DNA of 64,000 nt, taken from the NCBI RefSeq assembly GCF_014138605.1, contig NZ_JACJHX010000006.1:172310-236309 (forward strand), written 5' to 3'. The notes under the pieces are model-generated. The model searched no databases, was not told where the DNA came from, and saw nothing but the letters and a program-made list of their open reading frames with translations. Positions within the stretch are counted from its first letter, which is position 1; the number at the start of each line of letters is the position of its first letter. Below are positions 27,072 to 35,933 of this stretch, piece by piece. The position numbers and the translations under genes were made by a program. The stretch comes from Peribacillus huizhouensis. Its GTDB lineage: Bacteria > Bacillota > Bacilli > Bacillales > DSM-1321.

Positions 27072-28408
27072 ATGACTATTTCTTTTGACTACTCAAACGC
27101 ATTACCATTCATGCAACAAACTGAAGTTGATTATCTAGATGAATTTGTAAAAGTTGCACATAATCGACTTCACGAAAAAAAGGACCAGGTTCTGACTTTC
27201 TTGGTTGGGTGGATTTACCGAATAACTATGATAAAGATGAATTTTCAAGAATAAAAAAAGCTGCAAAAAGAATTCGTAGTAATTCTGATGCGTTAGTTGT
27301 GATCGGTATCGGAGGTTCATACCTAGGAGCAAGAGCTGCAATTGAAGCACTTTCTCATGCATTCCATAACCAGATGAGTGATGCAACTCAAGTATATTTT
27401 GCTGGTCAAAATATTAGCTCTACATATGTAACTCATTTGCTAGAGTTGCTTGAGGGCAAAGATATATCTGTGAATGTTATCTCTAAATCTGGAACAACAA
27501 CTGAACCTGCCGTAGCTTTCCGTATCTTCCGAGACCATTTGGAGAAAAAATACGGGAAGGAAGAAGCGAAAAAACGTATTTATGCTACCACTGATAAAGA
27601 AAATGGGGCACTAAAAAAACTAGCAGATGCAGAAGGATATGAAACATTCGTTATTCCTGATGATGTAGGTGGAAGATATTCGATATTAACTGCAGTAGGA
27701 CTCTTACCAATTGCTACTGCTGGACTTGATATTGAACCCATGATGGAAGGTGCTCAATCTGCCGCACAAAAATACAATAACTCGGAGCTTGCAACAAATG
27801 AAAGTTACCAATATGCAGCAGTACGAAACGCTCTTTACCGTAAAGGAAAAACGATTGAGCTGTTAGTAAACTATGAACCTTCACTTCATTATGTATCTGA
27901 ATGGTGGAAACAATTAAATGGTGAGAGTGAAGGGAAAAATCAAAAAGGACTGTTTCCTGCTTCCGTTGATTTTTCAACTGATTTACACTCGATGGGGCAA
28001 TATGTCCAAGAAGGTCGCCGCGATCTAATTGAAACTGTACTACAAGTTAAAAAGCCACAAATTGAACTAACCATTCAAGAAGATCCTGATAATATTGATG
28101 GCTTAAACTTTTTAGCAGGAAAAACAATGGATGAAGTCAATAAAAAGGCTTTTCAAGGGACTGTTCTGGCACATGTGGATGGCGGAGTACCAAATTTAGT
28201 CATCGAATTGGATGAATTAACGGAGTTTACATTTGGTGAAAGGGTTTACTTCTTTGAAAAAGCTACTGCAATAAGCGGCCACTTGCTTGGCGTAAATCCG
28301 TTTGATCAACCAGGTGTTGAGGCATATAAGAAAAATATGTTTGCTTTACTTGGTAAACCAGGTTTTGAAAAGGAAAAAGAAGCTTTACTTCAACGCCTAT
28401 CAAAATAA
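27072..28408 (+). pseudogene. pgi: Glucose-6-phosphate isomerase, one frameshift in an A-run
   Basis: The ATG (site TAGGAGGATT) opens MTISFDYSNALPFMQQTEVD and runs to NRLHEKK, where a run of seven A's (27175-27181) is one base short. Beyond it the normal protein resumes ([49 protein letters not shown]) to 28408. The full length would be 445 residues, close to the 450 of Bacillus subtilis Pgi. Everything except that base is intact, so this may be a slippage mutant, a phase-variable state or a sequencing error. The enzyme interconverts glucose-6-phosphate and fructose-6-phosphate. Confidence 0.85.
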
Positions 28409-28420
28409 TTTAGTAAAAAA

Positions 28421-28465
28421 TATACTCTTATTAGAGCTGAAAATGAAAGCTCTAATAAGAGTATA
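28421..28465. terminator. Perfect 18-bp hairpin terminator after pgi
   Basis: TATACTCTTATTAGAGCT is exactly mirrored at 28448-28465 around a 9-nt loop, with a T6 tract a few bases later. It ends the sugar-phosphate cluster. Confidence 0.8.
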
Positions 28466-28484
28466 GAATCATTTTTTAATACTT

Positions 28485-28502
28485 TATCTCGAAATAGAGA
28501 TA
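28485..28502. promoter_or_regulatory. MhqR-type operator before the GPH transporter
   Basis: TATCTCGAAATAGAGATA has both perfect half sites and the 8-bp spacer of the family. It lies 113 bp before the gene's start. Unlike four other copies, no clear -35/-10 pair precedes it, because the terminator of pgi lies there. Confidence 0.55.
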
Positions 28503-28560
28503 ATAAAATTCAAAATTTTTACTGATTAATAGATGAAAGATTTATATTTATTTTCATTAC

Positions 28561-28574
28561 TGAAAGTGCTTTCT
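28561..28574. promoter_or_regulatory. Possible CcpA cre site before the GPH transporter
   Basis: TGAAAGTGCTTTCT differs from the symmetric cre sequence TGAAAGCGCTTTCA at two positions. Catabolite control would suit a sugar transporter. Confidence 0.45.
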
Positions 28575-28615
28575 AACGACTTTGAAATTAAGCGACAAGT
28601 GAAGGGTGAAATAAA

Positions 28616-30034
28616 ATGAGTCAAAGCATTAGTAAAAAAGAGATTAATACAGAATCAATTCATTCAAATGGAACAGTAAGAGCGTTTGGTCTAAGAGATA
28701 AGCTTGGTTATATGTTTGGCGACTTTGGAAACGACTTTTTCTTTATTTTAGTCAGTTCCTTCTTGATGGTTTACTATACAGATGTTTATGGACTTAGTGC
28801 TGCCTTTGTTGGAATTCTATTTTTAATTGCTAGGCTTTGGGATGCTGTTGCTGATGTGACTTGGGGGCGTTTTATCGATACTAGAACCCCAAGTAAACAT
28901 GGCAAATTTAAACCATGGATTTTCAGAATGTCTTTTCCACTCGTGATTTCAGGTGTATTAATGTTCGTTCATATTCCAGGGATGTCGAATGGTTTTTATG
29001 AAGCATATGCTTTTGTCACCTACATATTATGGGGAACTTTGTATAGTACAGTCAATATTCCTTACGGTTCCATGGCTTCTTTGATTACAGATGACCCTAT
29101 TGAACGTACTTCTTTATCTACATTCAGAACGATGGGAGCCATGTCGGCCAGTTTAATCATTAATGCGGTTGGACCATTGATTGTATTTGTAGACAATAAG
29201 GCAGACGCTGATGGTTTTCTCATGGCAGCTGTAATTTTTGGTGTACTTTCTTTTGCTTGTTACATGGCGTGTTATAAACTATCAACTGAGCGTGTAGCGA
29301 TGCCTGAAAATAACGGGATCAAACCTAATTTAGGTCATACATTAAAAGCTTTATTAAAAAACAAACCATTAATTGCTATTCTTGGTGCATCTCTAATTTT
29401 TATGATGAGTACGATGCTCATCGGTGCCGTTAACGTTTATCTGTTTAAAGAATACTTTAGTAATACAGCAGCATTAAGCATTGTAGGAATTATCCAAACA
29501 GTTACTGTATTTATCGCGATTCCATTGGTAAAACCATTGGTTGCTAAATTTGGTAAAAAAGAAATAACAACAGTAGGAATGATCCTTGCAGCCGCTGTGT
29601 ATATTCTTTTATTCTTCTTACCGAATTTATCTATTTCCCAATTTATTGCTGTTTCAGCTATTGGAATGTTTGGGTATGCATTCTTTAATACAATGATATG
29701 GGCTTTTGTCACTGATGTCATCGATTATCATGAATTATTAACTGGAATACGAGAAGATGGCACTGTTTATTCTTTCTATTCCTTCGCTCGTAAAATAGGT
29801 CAAGCACTTGCTGGTGGGATAGGTGGTTTTGCCATTACAGCCATTGGTTATGATGCCACTCGTGAAGTACAATCACAGAATGCACTTGATGGAATCTATG
29901 CACTAGCTACCATCGTGCCTGGAGCTATCTATTTAATTATCTTTTTCATTATCGTATTTTTCTATCCATTAAATAAACAACGTATGAATCAGTTAAAAAT
30001 TGATTTAGCTGAAAAAAGAAAAAATAAAAAGTAA
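28616..30034 (+). CDS. GPH-family sugar:cation symporter
   Basis: A 472-residue membrane protein of the glycoside-pentoside-hexuronide group within MFS. It shows the N-terminal block LRDKLGYMFGDFGNDFFFIL and the family pattern R-WDAVADVTWGRFIDTR (about 77-93), with about twelve helices and a basic tail. These carriers import oligosaccharides, glucuronides or pentosides with a cation. GTGAAGGGTGAA precedes the ATG. It follows the sugar-phosphate cluster and is flanked upstream by an MhqR-type operator and a cre-like box. The imported sugar is not known. Confidence 0.85.
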   Translation: MSQSISKKEINTESIHSNGTVRAFGLRDKLGYMFGDFGNDFFFILVSSFLMVYYTDVYGLSAAFVGILFLIARLWDAVADVTWGRFIDTRTPSKHGKFKPWIFRMSFPLVISGVLMFVHIPGMSNGFYEAYAFVTYILWGTLYSTVNIPYGSMASLITDDPIERTSLSTFRTMGAMSASLIINAVGPLIVFVDNKADADGFLMAAVIFGVLSFACYMACYKLSTERVAMPENNGIKPNLGHTLKALLKNKPLIAILGASLIFMMSTMLIGAVNVYLFKEYFSNTAALSIVGIIQTVTVFIAIPLVKPLVAKFGKKEITTVGMILAAAVYILLFFLPNLSISQFIAVSAIGMFGYAFFNTMIWAFVTDVIDYHELLTGIREDGTVYSFYSFARKIGQALAGGIGGFAITAIGYDATREVQSQNALDGIYALATIVPGAIYLIIFFIIVFFYPLNKQRMNQLKIDLAEKRKNKK

Positions 30035-30124
30035 AAAAGGACAGACCTCACTAATAAACATCAATAGTATGAACGTTTAATTTGTAAAAGTTCATACTAT
30101 TTGAGTCTAGTGGGGTCTCCTTTT
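30034..30124. terminator. Nested long hairpin after the GPH transporter
   Basis: An outer stem (AAAAAGGA..GACC..CACTA with TAGTGGGGTCTCCTTTT) encloses an inner perfect stem ATAGTATGAAC/GTTCATACTAT (30064-30074 with 30090-30100). It should stop transcription in both directions. The 176 bp that follow, up to 30300, hold nothing recognisable. Confidence 0.65.
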
Positions 30125-30300
30125 GTTTTGGGTAAGCATCATGATCTATTTGGAGGAATCTATATTTTTGTTGGAAATAGAACGTTCTCAAATTCAATAA
30201 GGACTAAGGAAAAAGTGCGATCAAAAATAATAGTAATAGGCATGGTTCAAAATTATTCATTAAAAGATCGCAGGACTCCACTTTTGGCAATGGGGTCACT

Positions 30301-31074
30301 TTATTGTTTTATATCAAAGTGTTGAATGATCTTTTGACAAGTTTTAAGAAGAGCAGTCGCTAGTTTTTGCTCATTACCATAAAATCGAGTTGCTGGGAGT
30401 GGTATAGAGACAGCACTGATATTTTTCATACGATCAAAAATAACTGCGCCTACCGCACAAATTCCATGAATGTGTTCTTCTCTGGTAAAAGCAACACCAT
30501 CTTTTCGAACTATTTCTAACTCTTTTAACAGTTCATTACGATTTGTAATCGTTTTATCTGTGTACTTTGTTAATTGATCGGGTAGCAGATTTTCAACCTC
30601 AGTTATAGGTAATGAGCCGAGTATAGCCTTTCCATTTGCCGTGCAATGTAATGGAAAGGCTGCTCCAGGTTGTGAGGTTGCTTGTAGTGGATGCGGAGCG
30701 ATAATTTGATCCACAAAAAGGACCTTTCCGTTATCTAAAACGGAGAGGTCGACCGTTTCATTTACTTCATTAGATAGTTGAATTAAAAATGGTCTAATTT
30801 CTTCTCTAAGGTCACTATGGACAGCAGCAGCAAGCATCGAAATTTCAGGTCCAAGACGGATCCCGCCGTTAGAAGAGGCTTGTGCGATAAAATTTTCTTG
30901 TTCTAGTGTAGAAACAATTCTTTGCACCGTGGATCGTGCTAATCCCACTTCTTTTGCAATTTGTGACAGGCTTAATCCTTTTGGATAATCCCTAAGAGTC
31001 CTCAGTATGCTAGCCGCTCGAGAAATAACTTGCACGTTAGATGTCTTATTTTGATCTTGTTTATCGTTATTCAA
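30301..31074 (-). CDS. IclR-family transcriptional regulator
   Basis: A 257-residue regulator with an N-terminal winged helix (about 10-70: ISRAASILRTLRDYPKGLSL, then GLARSTVQRIVSTLEQENF) and a C-terminal IclR effector domain (HCTANGKAILGSLP, GVAFTREEHIHGICAVGAVI). TTG 31074 was chosen because GGAAGGAGT lies nine bases upstream; a longer frame to 31110 has no site. IclR proteins bind a sugar acid or aromatic metabolite and control neighbouring catabolic genes. It is divergent from the Gfo/Idh/MocA-MFS-GMC cluster and is the likely switch for it. Confidence 0.88.
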   Translation of the reverse strand: MNNDKQDQNKTSNVQVISRAASILRTLRDYPKGLSLSQIAKEVGLARSTVQRIVSTLEQENFIAQASSNGGIRLGPEISMLAAAVHSDLREEIRPFLIQLSNEVNETVDLSVLDNGKVLFVDQIIAPHPLQATSQPGAAFPLHCTANGKAILGSLPITEVENLLPDQLTKYTDKTITNRNELLKELEIVRKDGVAFTREEHIHGICAVGAVIFDRMKNISAVSIPLPATRFYGNEQKLATALLKTCQKIIQHFDIKQ

Positions 31075-31423
31075 AAGTATGTACTCCTTCCACTTTCTAT
31101 ACCCATTCAATATATCTGGAATTTTGATCTTTCACATAGAATTTCTGTCATTGATCAAATATCTAGAAATTAACTTTCAAGTTTTTTGACAGAAAAAATT
31201 ACCCAATCGCACCAATTTTTTTTACTCATTATTTTCTATTATAACTGATGATTGTATGAAGAAAAACAATATGATTGACAAAGATGTTATAAATTCATTA
31301 TACTCAATTCAACCAAATAACGATACATGTGTACCGCATAGTGGTTAATGTTCATTTAGATTGTTTCATACTATTAATTTGTTATCAAGATTTTAAAAAC
31401 ATTTAAATTAGAGGTGGATAGAT
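31075..31423. other. Divergent regulatory region between iclR and the dehydrogenase cluster
   Basis: About 350 bp with no gene. A pair of similar AT-rich boxes (TCTGTCATTGATCAAATATC and TTTTTTGACAGAAAAAAT) lies at about 31144-31202, and TTGACA at 31274 may belong to the rightward promoter. No clear IclR palindrome was found. Confidence 0.35.
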
Positions 31424-32587
31424 ATGAGTTTAGTAAAAGTTGGTATCATTGGAGTAGGGAACATGGGCAGTTCACATGTTCAATTACTGGATAAAGGACA
31501 AATCGAAGGGGCAACATTAACGGCCATTTGTAGTCGTAATGAAAGTCGAATTGAATGGGTGAAAAATAATACACAAGGAGATGTGCAAATTTTCCGGGAT
31601 GAAGAGACCTTTTTTAGCGAATCAGGAATTGATGCCGTTCTAATTGCGACGCCCCATTACAGTCATCCAGAACTGGCAAAAAAAGCCTTTGCGAATGGGA
31701 TACATGTCCTCATTGAGAAACCAGCAGGGGTTTATACAAAAAATGTGTTGGAAATGAATGAAGCAGCTAAAGCTAGTGGTAAAGTATTTGGTATCATGTA
31801 TAACCAAAGGGCGAATCCCCTTTATCAAACATTACGGGATCTTATTCATTCAGGGGAACTTGGTGAGATTAAACGAACCAATTTGATTGTGACTGATATT
31901 TACCGTTCACAAAGTTATTATGATTCAAGTAAATGGAGAGCCACATGGAAAGGTGAAGGTGGCGGTGTTCTATTAAATCAGGCACTTCATCAATTAGATA
32001 TTTGGCAGTGGACAATAGGGGATATGCCAAAACGGATTCGTGCAGTGGCTAGTGTAGGAAAGTACCATGATATTGAGGTTGAAGATGATGTAACAGCCTA
32101 TGTCGAATATGAAAATGGGGCGACCGGTGTATTTATTACTTCAACAGGGGAAGTTCCAGGAACGAATCGCTTTGAGATTATTGGAGATCGCGGGAAAATC
32201 GTTGTTGAAAATGAAGAACTTACCTTTTACCAATTAACACAATCAGAGCGTGAATTTAATCAGACATACAAGGGTGGTTTCGGTAAGCCTGAATGGAAGA
32301 AAATTGATATTCCTGTAAAAAGTGAAAATGCGAATCATGCAAAAATTATTCAAAACTGGATTGATTCGATCAGAAAAGGTTCATCTTTAGTAGCGCCAGG
32401 AGAAGACGGGGTAAAGGCATTAGAAATTGCAAATGCCATGTACTTATCTTCTTGGTTAAATGAAACAGTAGAATTACCCATCGACCCAAACGATTATTTT
32501 GAAAAATTACAAGAAAAAATCAGTACTTCTGCATTTGAGAAAAAGAATGTAACAAACACAATATTAGATGTAAAGGGGACTCATTAA
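31424..32587 (+). CDS. Gfo/Idh/MocA-family oxidoreductase
   Basis: A 387-residue NAD(P)-dependent dehydrogenase for sugars or polyols. The Rossmann start VGIIGVGNMGSSHVQLL (about 5-21), the signature EKPAGVYTKN with its catalytic lysine (about 95-104), and GEGGGVLLNQALHQLDIWQW (about 180-199) with the catalytic histidine are all present. Family members oxidise myo-inositol, 1,5-anhydro sugars, levoglucosan or glucosides at C3. GAGGTGGATAG precedes the ATG. It is the first gene of a rightward cluster with an MFS transporter, VOC and ABM proteins and a second Gfo/Idh/MocA enzyme. Confidence 0.88.
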   Translation: MSLVKVGIIGVGNMGSSHVQLLDKGQIEGATLTAICSRNESRIEWVKNNTQGDVQIFRDEETFFSESGIDAVLIATPHYSHPELAKKAFANGIHVLIEKPAGVYTKNVLEMNEAAKASGKVFGIMYNQRANPLYQTLRDLIHSGELGEIKRTNLIVTDIYRSQSYYDSSKWRATWKGEGGGVLLNQALHQLDIWQWTIGDMPKRIRAVASVGKYHDIEVEDDVTAYVEYENGATGVFITSTGEVPGTNRFEIIGDRGKIVVENEELTFYQLTQSEREFNQTYKGGFGKPEWKKIDIPVKSENANHAKIIQNWIDSIRKGSSLVAPGEDGVKALEIANAMYLSSWLNETVELPIDPNDYFEKLQEKISTSAFEKKNVTNTILDVKGTH

Positions 32588-32704
32588 TATTTTTAATTAT
32601 TGGTTTGTTAGAATCGGAAACGAGGCTTTTGCAAATACAAAATAATCAGTTTAGTAAAATATTGGACAATATACTTTATTGTTTTGGAAATAGGAGGCAT
32701 TGAG

Positions 32705-33901
32705 GTGAATACATCGAAATTATGGACAAAAGATTTTATCATCATGTCCGTATCTACATTTTTTGGGAGTTTAACCTTTTATTTATTAATAACAACTTTA
32801 ACCGTTTATGCGATTGAAGAATTTAACGCTTCACAAAGCATGGCGGGTCTTGCGTCTAGTATATTTGTAGTGGGTGCACTAGTTTCACGTATTTTTGCTG
32901 GAAAATATATTGAGATCATTGGACGCAAAAAGATGCTTTATGGCGGATTATTTTTATTTTTGATTATGATGTTGTTATATTTTATTGTAGAAAACATGAA
33001 CGTATTATTATTTATTCGTTTTATTCATGGAGCAGCGTTTGGGTTGTTTACCACAGTTATAGCAACAGTTATCATGGATATTATTCCGAATGAACGTCGA
33101 GGAGAAGGAATAAGCTATTTTTCATTAAGTATAACCCTTGCAATGGCAGTTGGCCCCTTTCTAGGTCTTTATATCAGCGAACAAGGAAGTTTTACGATAA
33201 TATTTGTAGCTTGTACACTTTTCACTCTCATTAGTACTATTATCGTATTATTTGTGCATATCCCTGAAGGAAACATCACAAAAGAACAGATTGATGCGAT
33301 GAAAGGCTTTAAGTTGAAAGATTTTTTCGAAATAAAGGCTGTTCCTATCGCTATCATTATTGCAATTATGGGTTTTGCTTACTCAGGTATCCTGTCATTT
33401 ATGACTTCATATGCAAAAGAAATTAATTTAATGGAGGCTGCAAGTTTCTTCTTTCTTGTATATGCTGTCTTCATCTTGATTTCAAGACCATTTACTGGAC
33501 GGCTATTAGATAAAAAAGGGGATAACATTGTGATGTATCCAGCGTTACTATTATTTGTGATCGGATTAGTCACTCTTAGTCAAGCCAACCAAGGATTCAC
33601 TCTCCTTTTAGCAGGTGCGCTAATTGGTCTTGGATTTGGAACAATGAATTCTTGCTGTCAAGCTATTGCCATAAAGGAATCACCCCGGCACCGAGTGGGG
33701 CTTGCAACCTCAACCTTTTACGTGTTTATGGATTCAGGAGTAGGAATTGGCCCTTTTCTAATAGGGTTTATCATTCCAGTTGTTGGTTTTCGTGGCTTGT
33801 ATTTAACCTTGGCAGTGGTCGTATTTGCGAGTATTTTTTTGTATTATGTCCTCCATGGAAAAAAGAAACTTACAGAAAACAATATCCTACAAGCGAGCTA
33901 G
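32705..33901 (+). CDS. MFS transporter (12-helix)
   Basis: A 398-residue major facilitator. The helix 2-3 loop AGKYIEIIGRKKMLYGG carries the family motif, and about twelve hydrophobic segments are seen. GTG 32705 was chosen: TAGGAGG lies seven bases upstream, whereas the upstream TTG at 32684 has none. Its place between two sugar dehydrogenases suggests import of the sugar or polyol they act on, but the sequence itself also fits efflux-type MFS proteins. Confidence 0.85.
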   Translation: MNTSKLWTKDFIIMSVSTFFGSLTFYLLITTLTVYAIEEFNASQSMAGLASSIFVVGALVSRIFAGKYIEIIGRKKMLYGGLFLFLIMMLLYFIVENMNVLLFIRFIHGAAFGLFTTVIATVIMDIIPNERRGEGISYFSLSITLAMAVGPFLGLYISEQGSFTIIFVACTLFTLISTIIVLFVHIPEGNITKEQIDAMKGFKLKDFFEIKAVPIAIIIAIMGFAYSGILSFMTSYAKEINLMEAASFFFLVYAVFILISRPFTGRLLDKKGDNIVMYPALLLFVIGLVTLSQANQGFTLLLAGALIGLGFGTMNSCCQAIAIKESPRHRVGLATSTFYVFMDSGVGIGPFLIGFIIPVVGFRGLYLTLAVVVFASIFLYYVLHGKKKLTENNILQAS

Positions 33902-33960
33902 TATGTATGGGGATTTGAGGGAAGTTATAAATAATTCAATATAATGAGGTGGGCTTGCAG

Positions 33961-34353
33961 ATGATAAAAGGGATTAATCACGTAGGATTGAAAGTAGTAG
34001 ATATGGAACGTTCATTGGATTTTTATTGTAATAAACTCGGTTTTAAGAAAGCGTTTGAATTGAATCAGCCAAATGGTGAACCGTGGATTGAATACGTGAA
34101 AGTTGCTGAAGGGTGCTTCATTGAATTATTTTACCATGGTATCGAAGGTGTTAAAGAAAGAGAAAATCATATTTGTTTCGAAGTAGAGGATATCCACGAA
34201 ACAGCGGAAAATTTAAAGAAAAAAGGAGTAACACTAGCAGTAGAAATTGCCCAAGGGGTGAGTTTAAACTACCAATTCTGGGTAGTAGACCCCGATGGGA
34301 ATTGGATTGAGTTTATGGAGATGCACCCAGATTCATTACATATGAGGAGCTAA
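33961..34353 (+). CDS. VOC-family (glyoxalase-like) protein
   Basis: A 130-residue single-module vicinal-oxygen-chelate protein. The N-terminal INHVGLKVVDMERSLDFY and the C-terminal FWVVDPDGNWIEFME carry the metal-ligand histidine and glutamate. These enzymes include glyoxalases, epimerases and dioxygenases; within a sugar cluster an epimerase or isomerase role is plausible. ATG 33961 follows TGAGGTGGGC; a start at 33949 would add four residues. The next gene follows closely. Confidence 0.8.
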   Translation: MIKGINHVGLKVVDMERSLDFYCNKLGFKKAFELNQPNGEPWIEYVKVAEGCFIELFYHGIEGVKERENHICFEVEDIHETAENLKKKGVTLAVEIAQGVSLNYQFWVVDPDGNWIEFMEMHPDSLHMRS

Positions 34354-34409
34354 TAATGATGGGAACTTCATATAATACGACAATTATAAAGAGAGAGGGA
34401 GTTAATAAA

Positions 34410-34697
34410 GTGATTAGAGTTGTTTGTAAGGCTAAATTAAAACCGGGTGTATACATTGAGGAATATTTAGAAATTGCTAGAGAAGTTGTTTTAGAAACTA
34501 GAAAAGAAAAAGGGTGTATAATGTACACTCTTCATGAAGATATTAATGACCCGTCCATCCTAACTACGCTCGAAGAATGGGAAGATGAAGAGTCTATTAA
34601 TCAACACAATAAAAGTGAACATGTTTTGAGAATGGTTCCAGAGCTTAGAAAACTTCGAGAAAGTACAGAAATCAACCTTTATAAAGAAGTAAAATAA
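34410..34697 (+). CDS. ABM-domain (putative quinol monooxygenase-like) protein
   Basis: A 95-residue dimeric alpha/beta-barrel protein: IRVVCKAKLKPG, then ARE--LETRKEKGCIMYTLHE and LEEWEDEESINQHNKSEH. This is the pattern of antibiotic-biosynthesis-monooxygenase domains such as YgiN. GTG 34410 has GAGAGGGAG nine bases upstream and gives the normal family length; an in-frame ATG at 34356 (behind AGGAGC) would add 18 residues. In sugar clusters these proteins often accompany Gfo/Idh/MocA enzymes; the chemistry is not known. Confidence 0.75.
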   Translation: MIRVVCKAKLKPGVYIEEYLEIAREVVLETRKEKGCIMYTLHEDINDPSILTTLEEWEDEESINQHNKSEHVLRMVPELRKLRESTEINLYKEVK

Positions 34698-34783
34698 TTT
34701 TCATAATCGGTTGTTTCTACTGAACATTACATTAGATGTCATCGAAACGCATTAAATATGATTACATAAGAAGGGGGAAAATC

Positions 34784-35758
34784 ATGAAATTTGAAAAAAT
34801 TCGTTGGGGCATTATTGGATGCGGTGATGTGACGGAAGTGAAAAGTGGACCAGCATTCCAAAAAAATAAAAATTCAGAGTTGGTTGCCGTTATGCGAAGA
34901 ACTGGTGAACTAGCAAAAGACTATGCACAAAGACATAATGTTCCGAAATGGTACGATGATGCCGACGCACTTATTAACGATCCAGATGTCGATGCTGTTT
35001 ATATTGCAACACCACCTAGTTCACATAAAGAATATACAATTAAAGTTGCAAAGGCTGGAAAACCTGTTTATGTAGAAAAGCCAATGGCACTCAATTTTGC
35101 TGAATGTAATGAAATGATCGCTGTTTGCAAGGCGGCTCGCGTTCCTTTATATGTTGCTTACTACCGTAGGGCACTGCCTCGATTTGTAAAAATAAAAGAG
35201 TTACTAGTAAATAAAGCGATCGGAGACGTTCGTTTCGTATCGACAATACAGTATCAAAAAGCTTCAGAAGATGTGTTGGACTCACAAAATCTCCCGTGGA
35301 GGGTTCAACCTGAATTGTCTGGAGGCGGACTGTTTTTTGATTTAGCCAGTCATACGCTTGACTTATTAGATTTTTTACTGGGACCTATTAAAGATGTTCA
35401 AGGTTTTACTTCAAATCAAGCAGGCTATTATCGTGCGGAAGATATCGTTACAGGTACTTATCGATTTGAATCTGGAATTCACGGCGTAGGAAATTGGTGT
35501 TTTTCTGCTTTTGAAGATGTGGATGTGAATGAAATCGTCGGCAGTAAAGGGAAAATTACCTTTTCCACTTTCGGAAATGAGCCCATCGTTTTGACGACTA
35601 CTAGCGGAACAGAGCAATGGAATTTTGAAGCGCCGCAGCATGTTCATCAACCCCTTATAGAAACGATTGTAGCTGACTTAACGGGAGATAGCAGTCAGTG
35701 CCCAAGTACTGGAGTGACCGGTGCGAGAACAAACTGGGTTATGGGTGAAATAAGCTAG
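34784..35758 (+). CDS. Gfo/Idh/MocA-family oxidoreductase (second copy)
   Basis: A 324-residue NAD(P)-dependent sugar dehydrogenase with Rossmann start WGIIGCGDVTEVKSGPA, signature YVEKPMALNFAECNEM with the catalytic lysine, and GGGLFFDLASHTLDLLDFLL with the catalytic histidine. It differs clearly from the first copy and probably handles a different step or epimer. ATG 34784 follows AAGGGGGAAA; a frame to 34736 has no site. It ends with NWVMGEIS, a few residues shorter than common relatives. A strong bidirectional terminator follows, shared with the convergent GMC gene. Confidence 0.87.
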   Translation: MKFEKIRWGIIGCGDVTEVKSGPAFQKNKNSELVAVMRRTGELAKDYAQRHNVPKWYDDADALINDPDVDAVYIATPPSSHKEYTIKVAKAGKPVYVEKPMALNFAECNEMIAVCKAARVPLYVAYYRRALPRFVKIKELLVNKAIGDVRFVSTIQYQKASEDVLDSQNLPWRVQPELSGGGLFFDLASHTLDLLDFLLGPIKDVQGFTSNQAGYYRAEDIVTGTYRFESGIHGVGNWCFSAFEDVDVNEIVGSKGKITFSTFGNEPIVLTTTSGTEQWNFEAPQHVHQPLIETIVADLTGDSSQCPSTGVTGARTNWVMGEIS

Positions 35759-35819
35759 GTAGAGATCTTTGATTAGGATGGGAAAAAGAAGGAAGTAAAT
35801 ATTAAAGTTAATGATTTTC

Positions 35820-35861
35820 CAAAAAAAGATTGGGTGCTTAAATTGCACCCAATCTTTTTTT
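35820..35861. terminator. Strong bidirectional terminator
   Basis: A7 then GATTGGGTGC, a 7-nt loop, GCACCCAATC and T8. It separates two convergent operons. Confidence 0.9.
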
Positions 35862-35933
35862 TGGGCAAAGCTATCGAAAACCCTAAAGAAATTCTTTAAT
35901 ATCCTTAGCATACAAAATTTAATGATCAAACTT

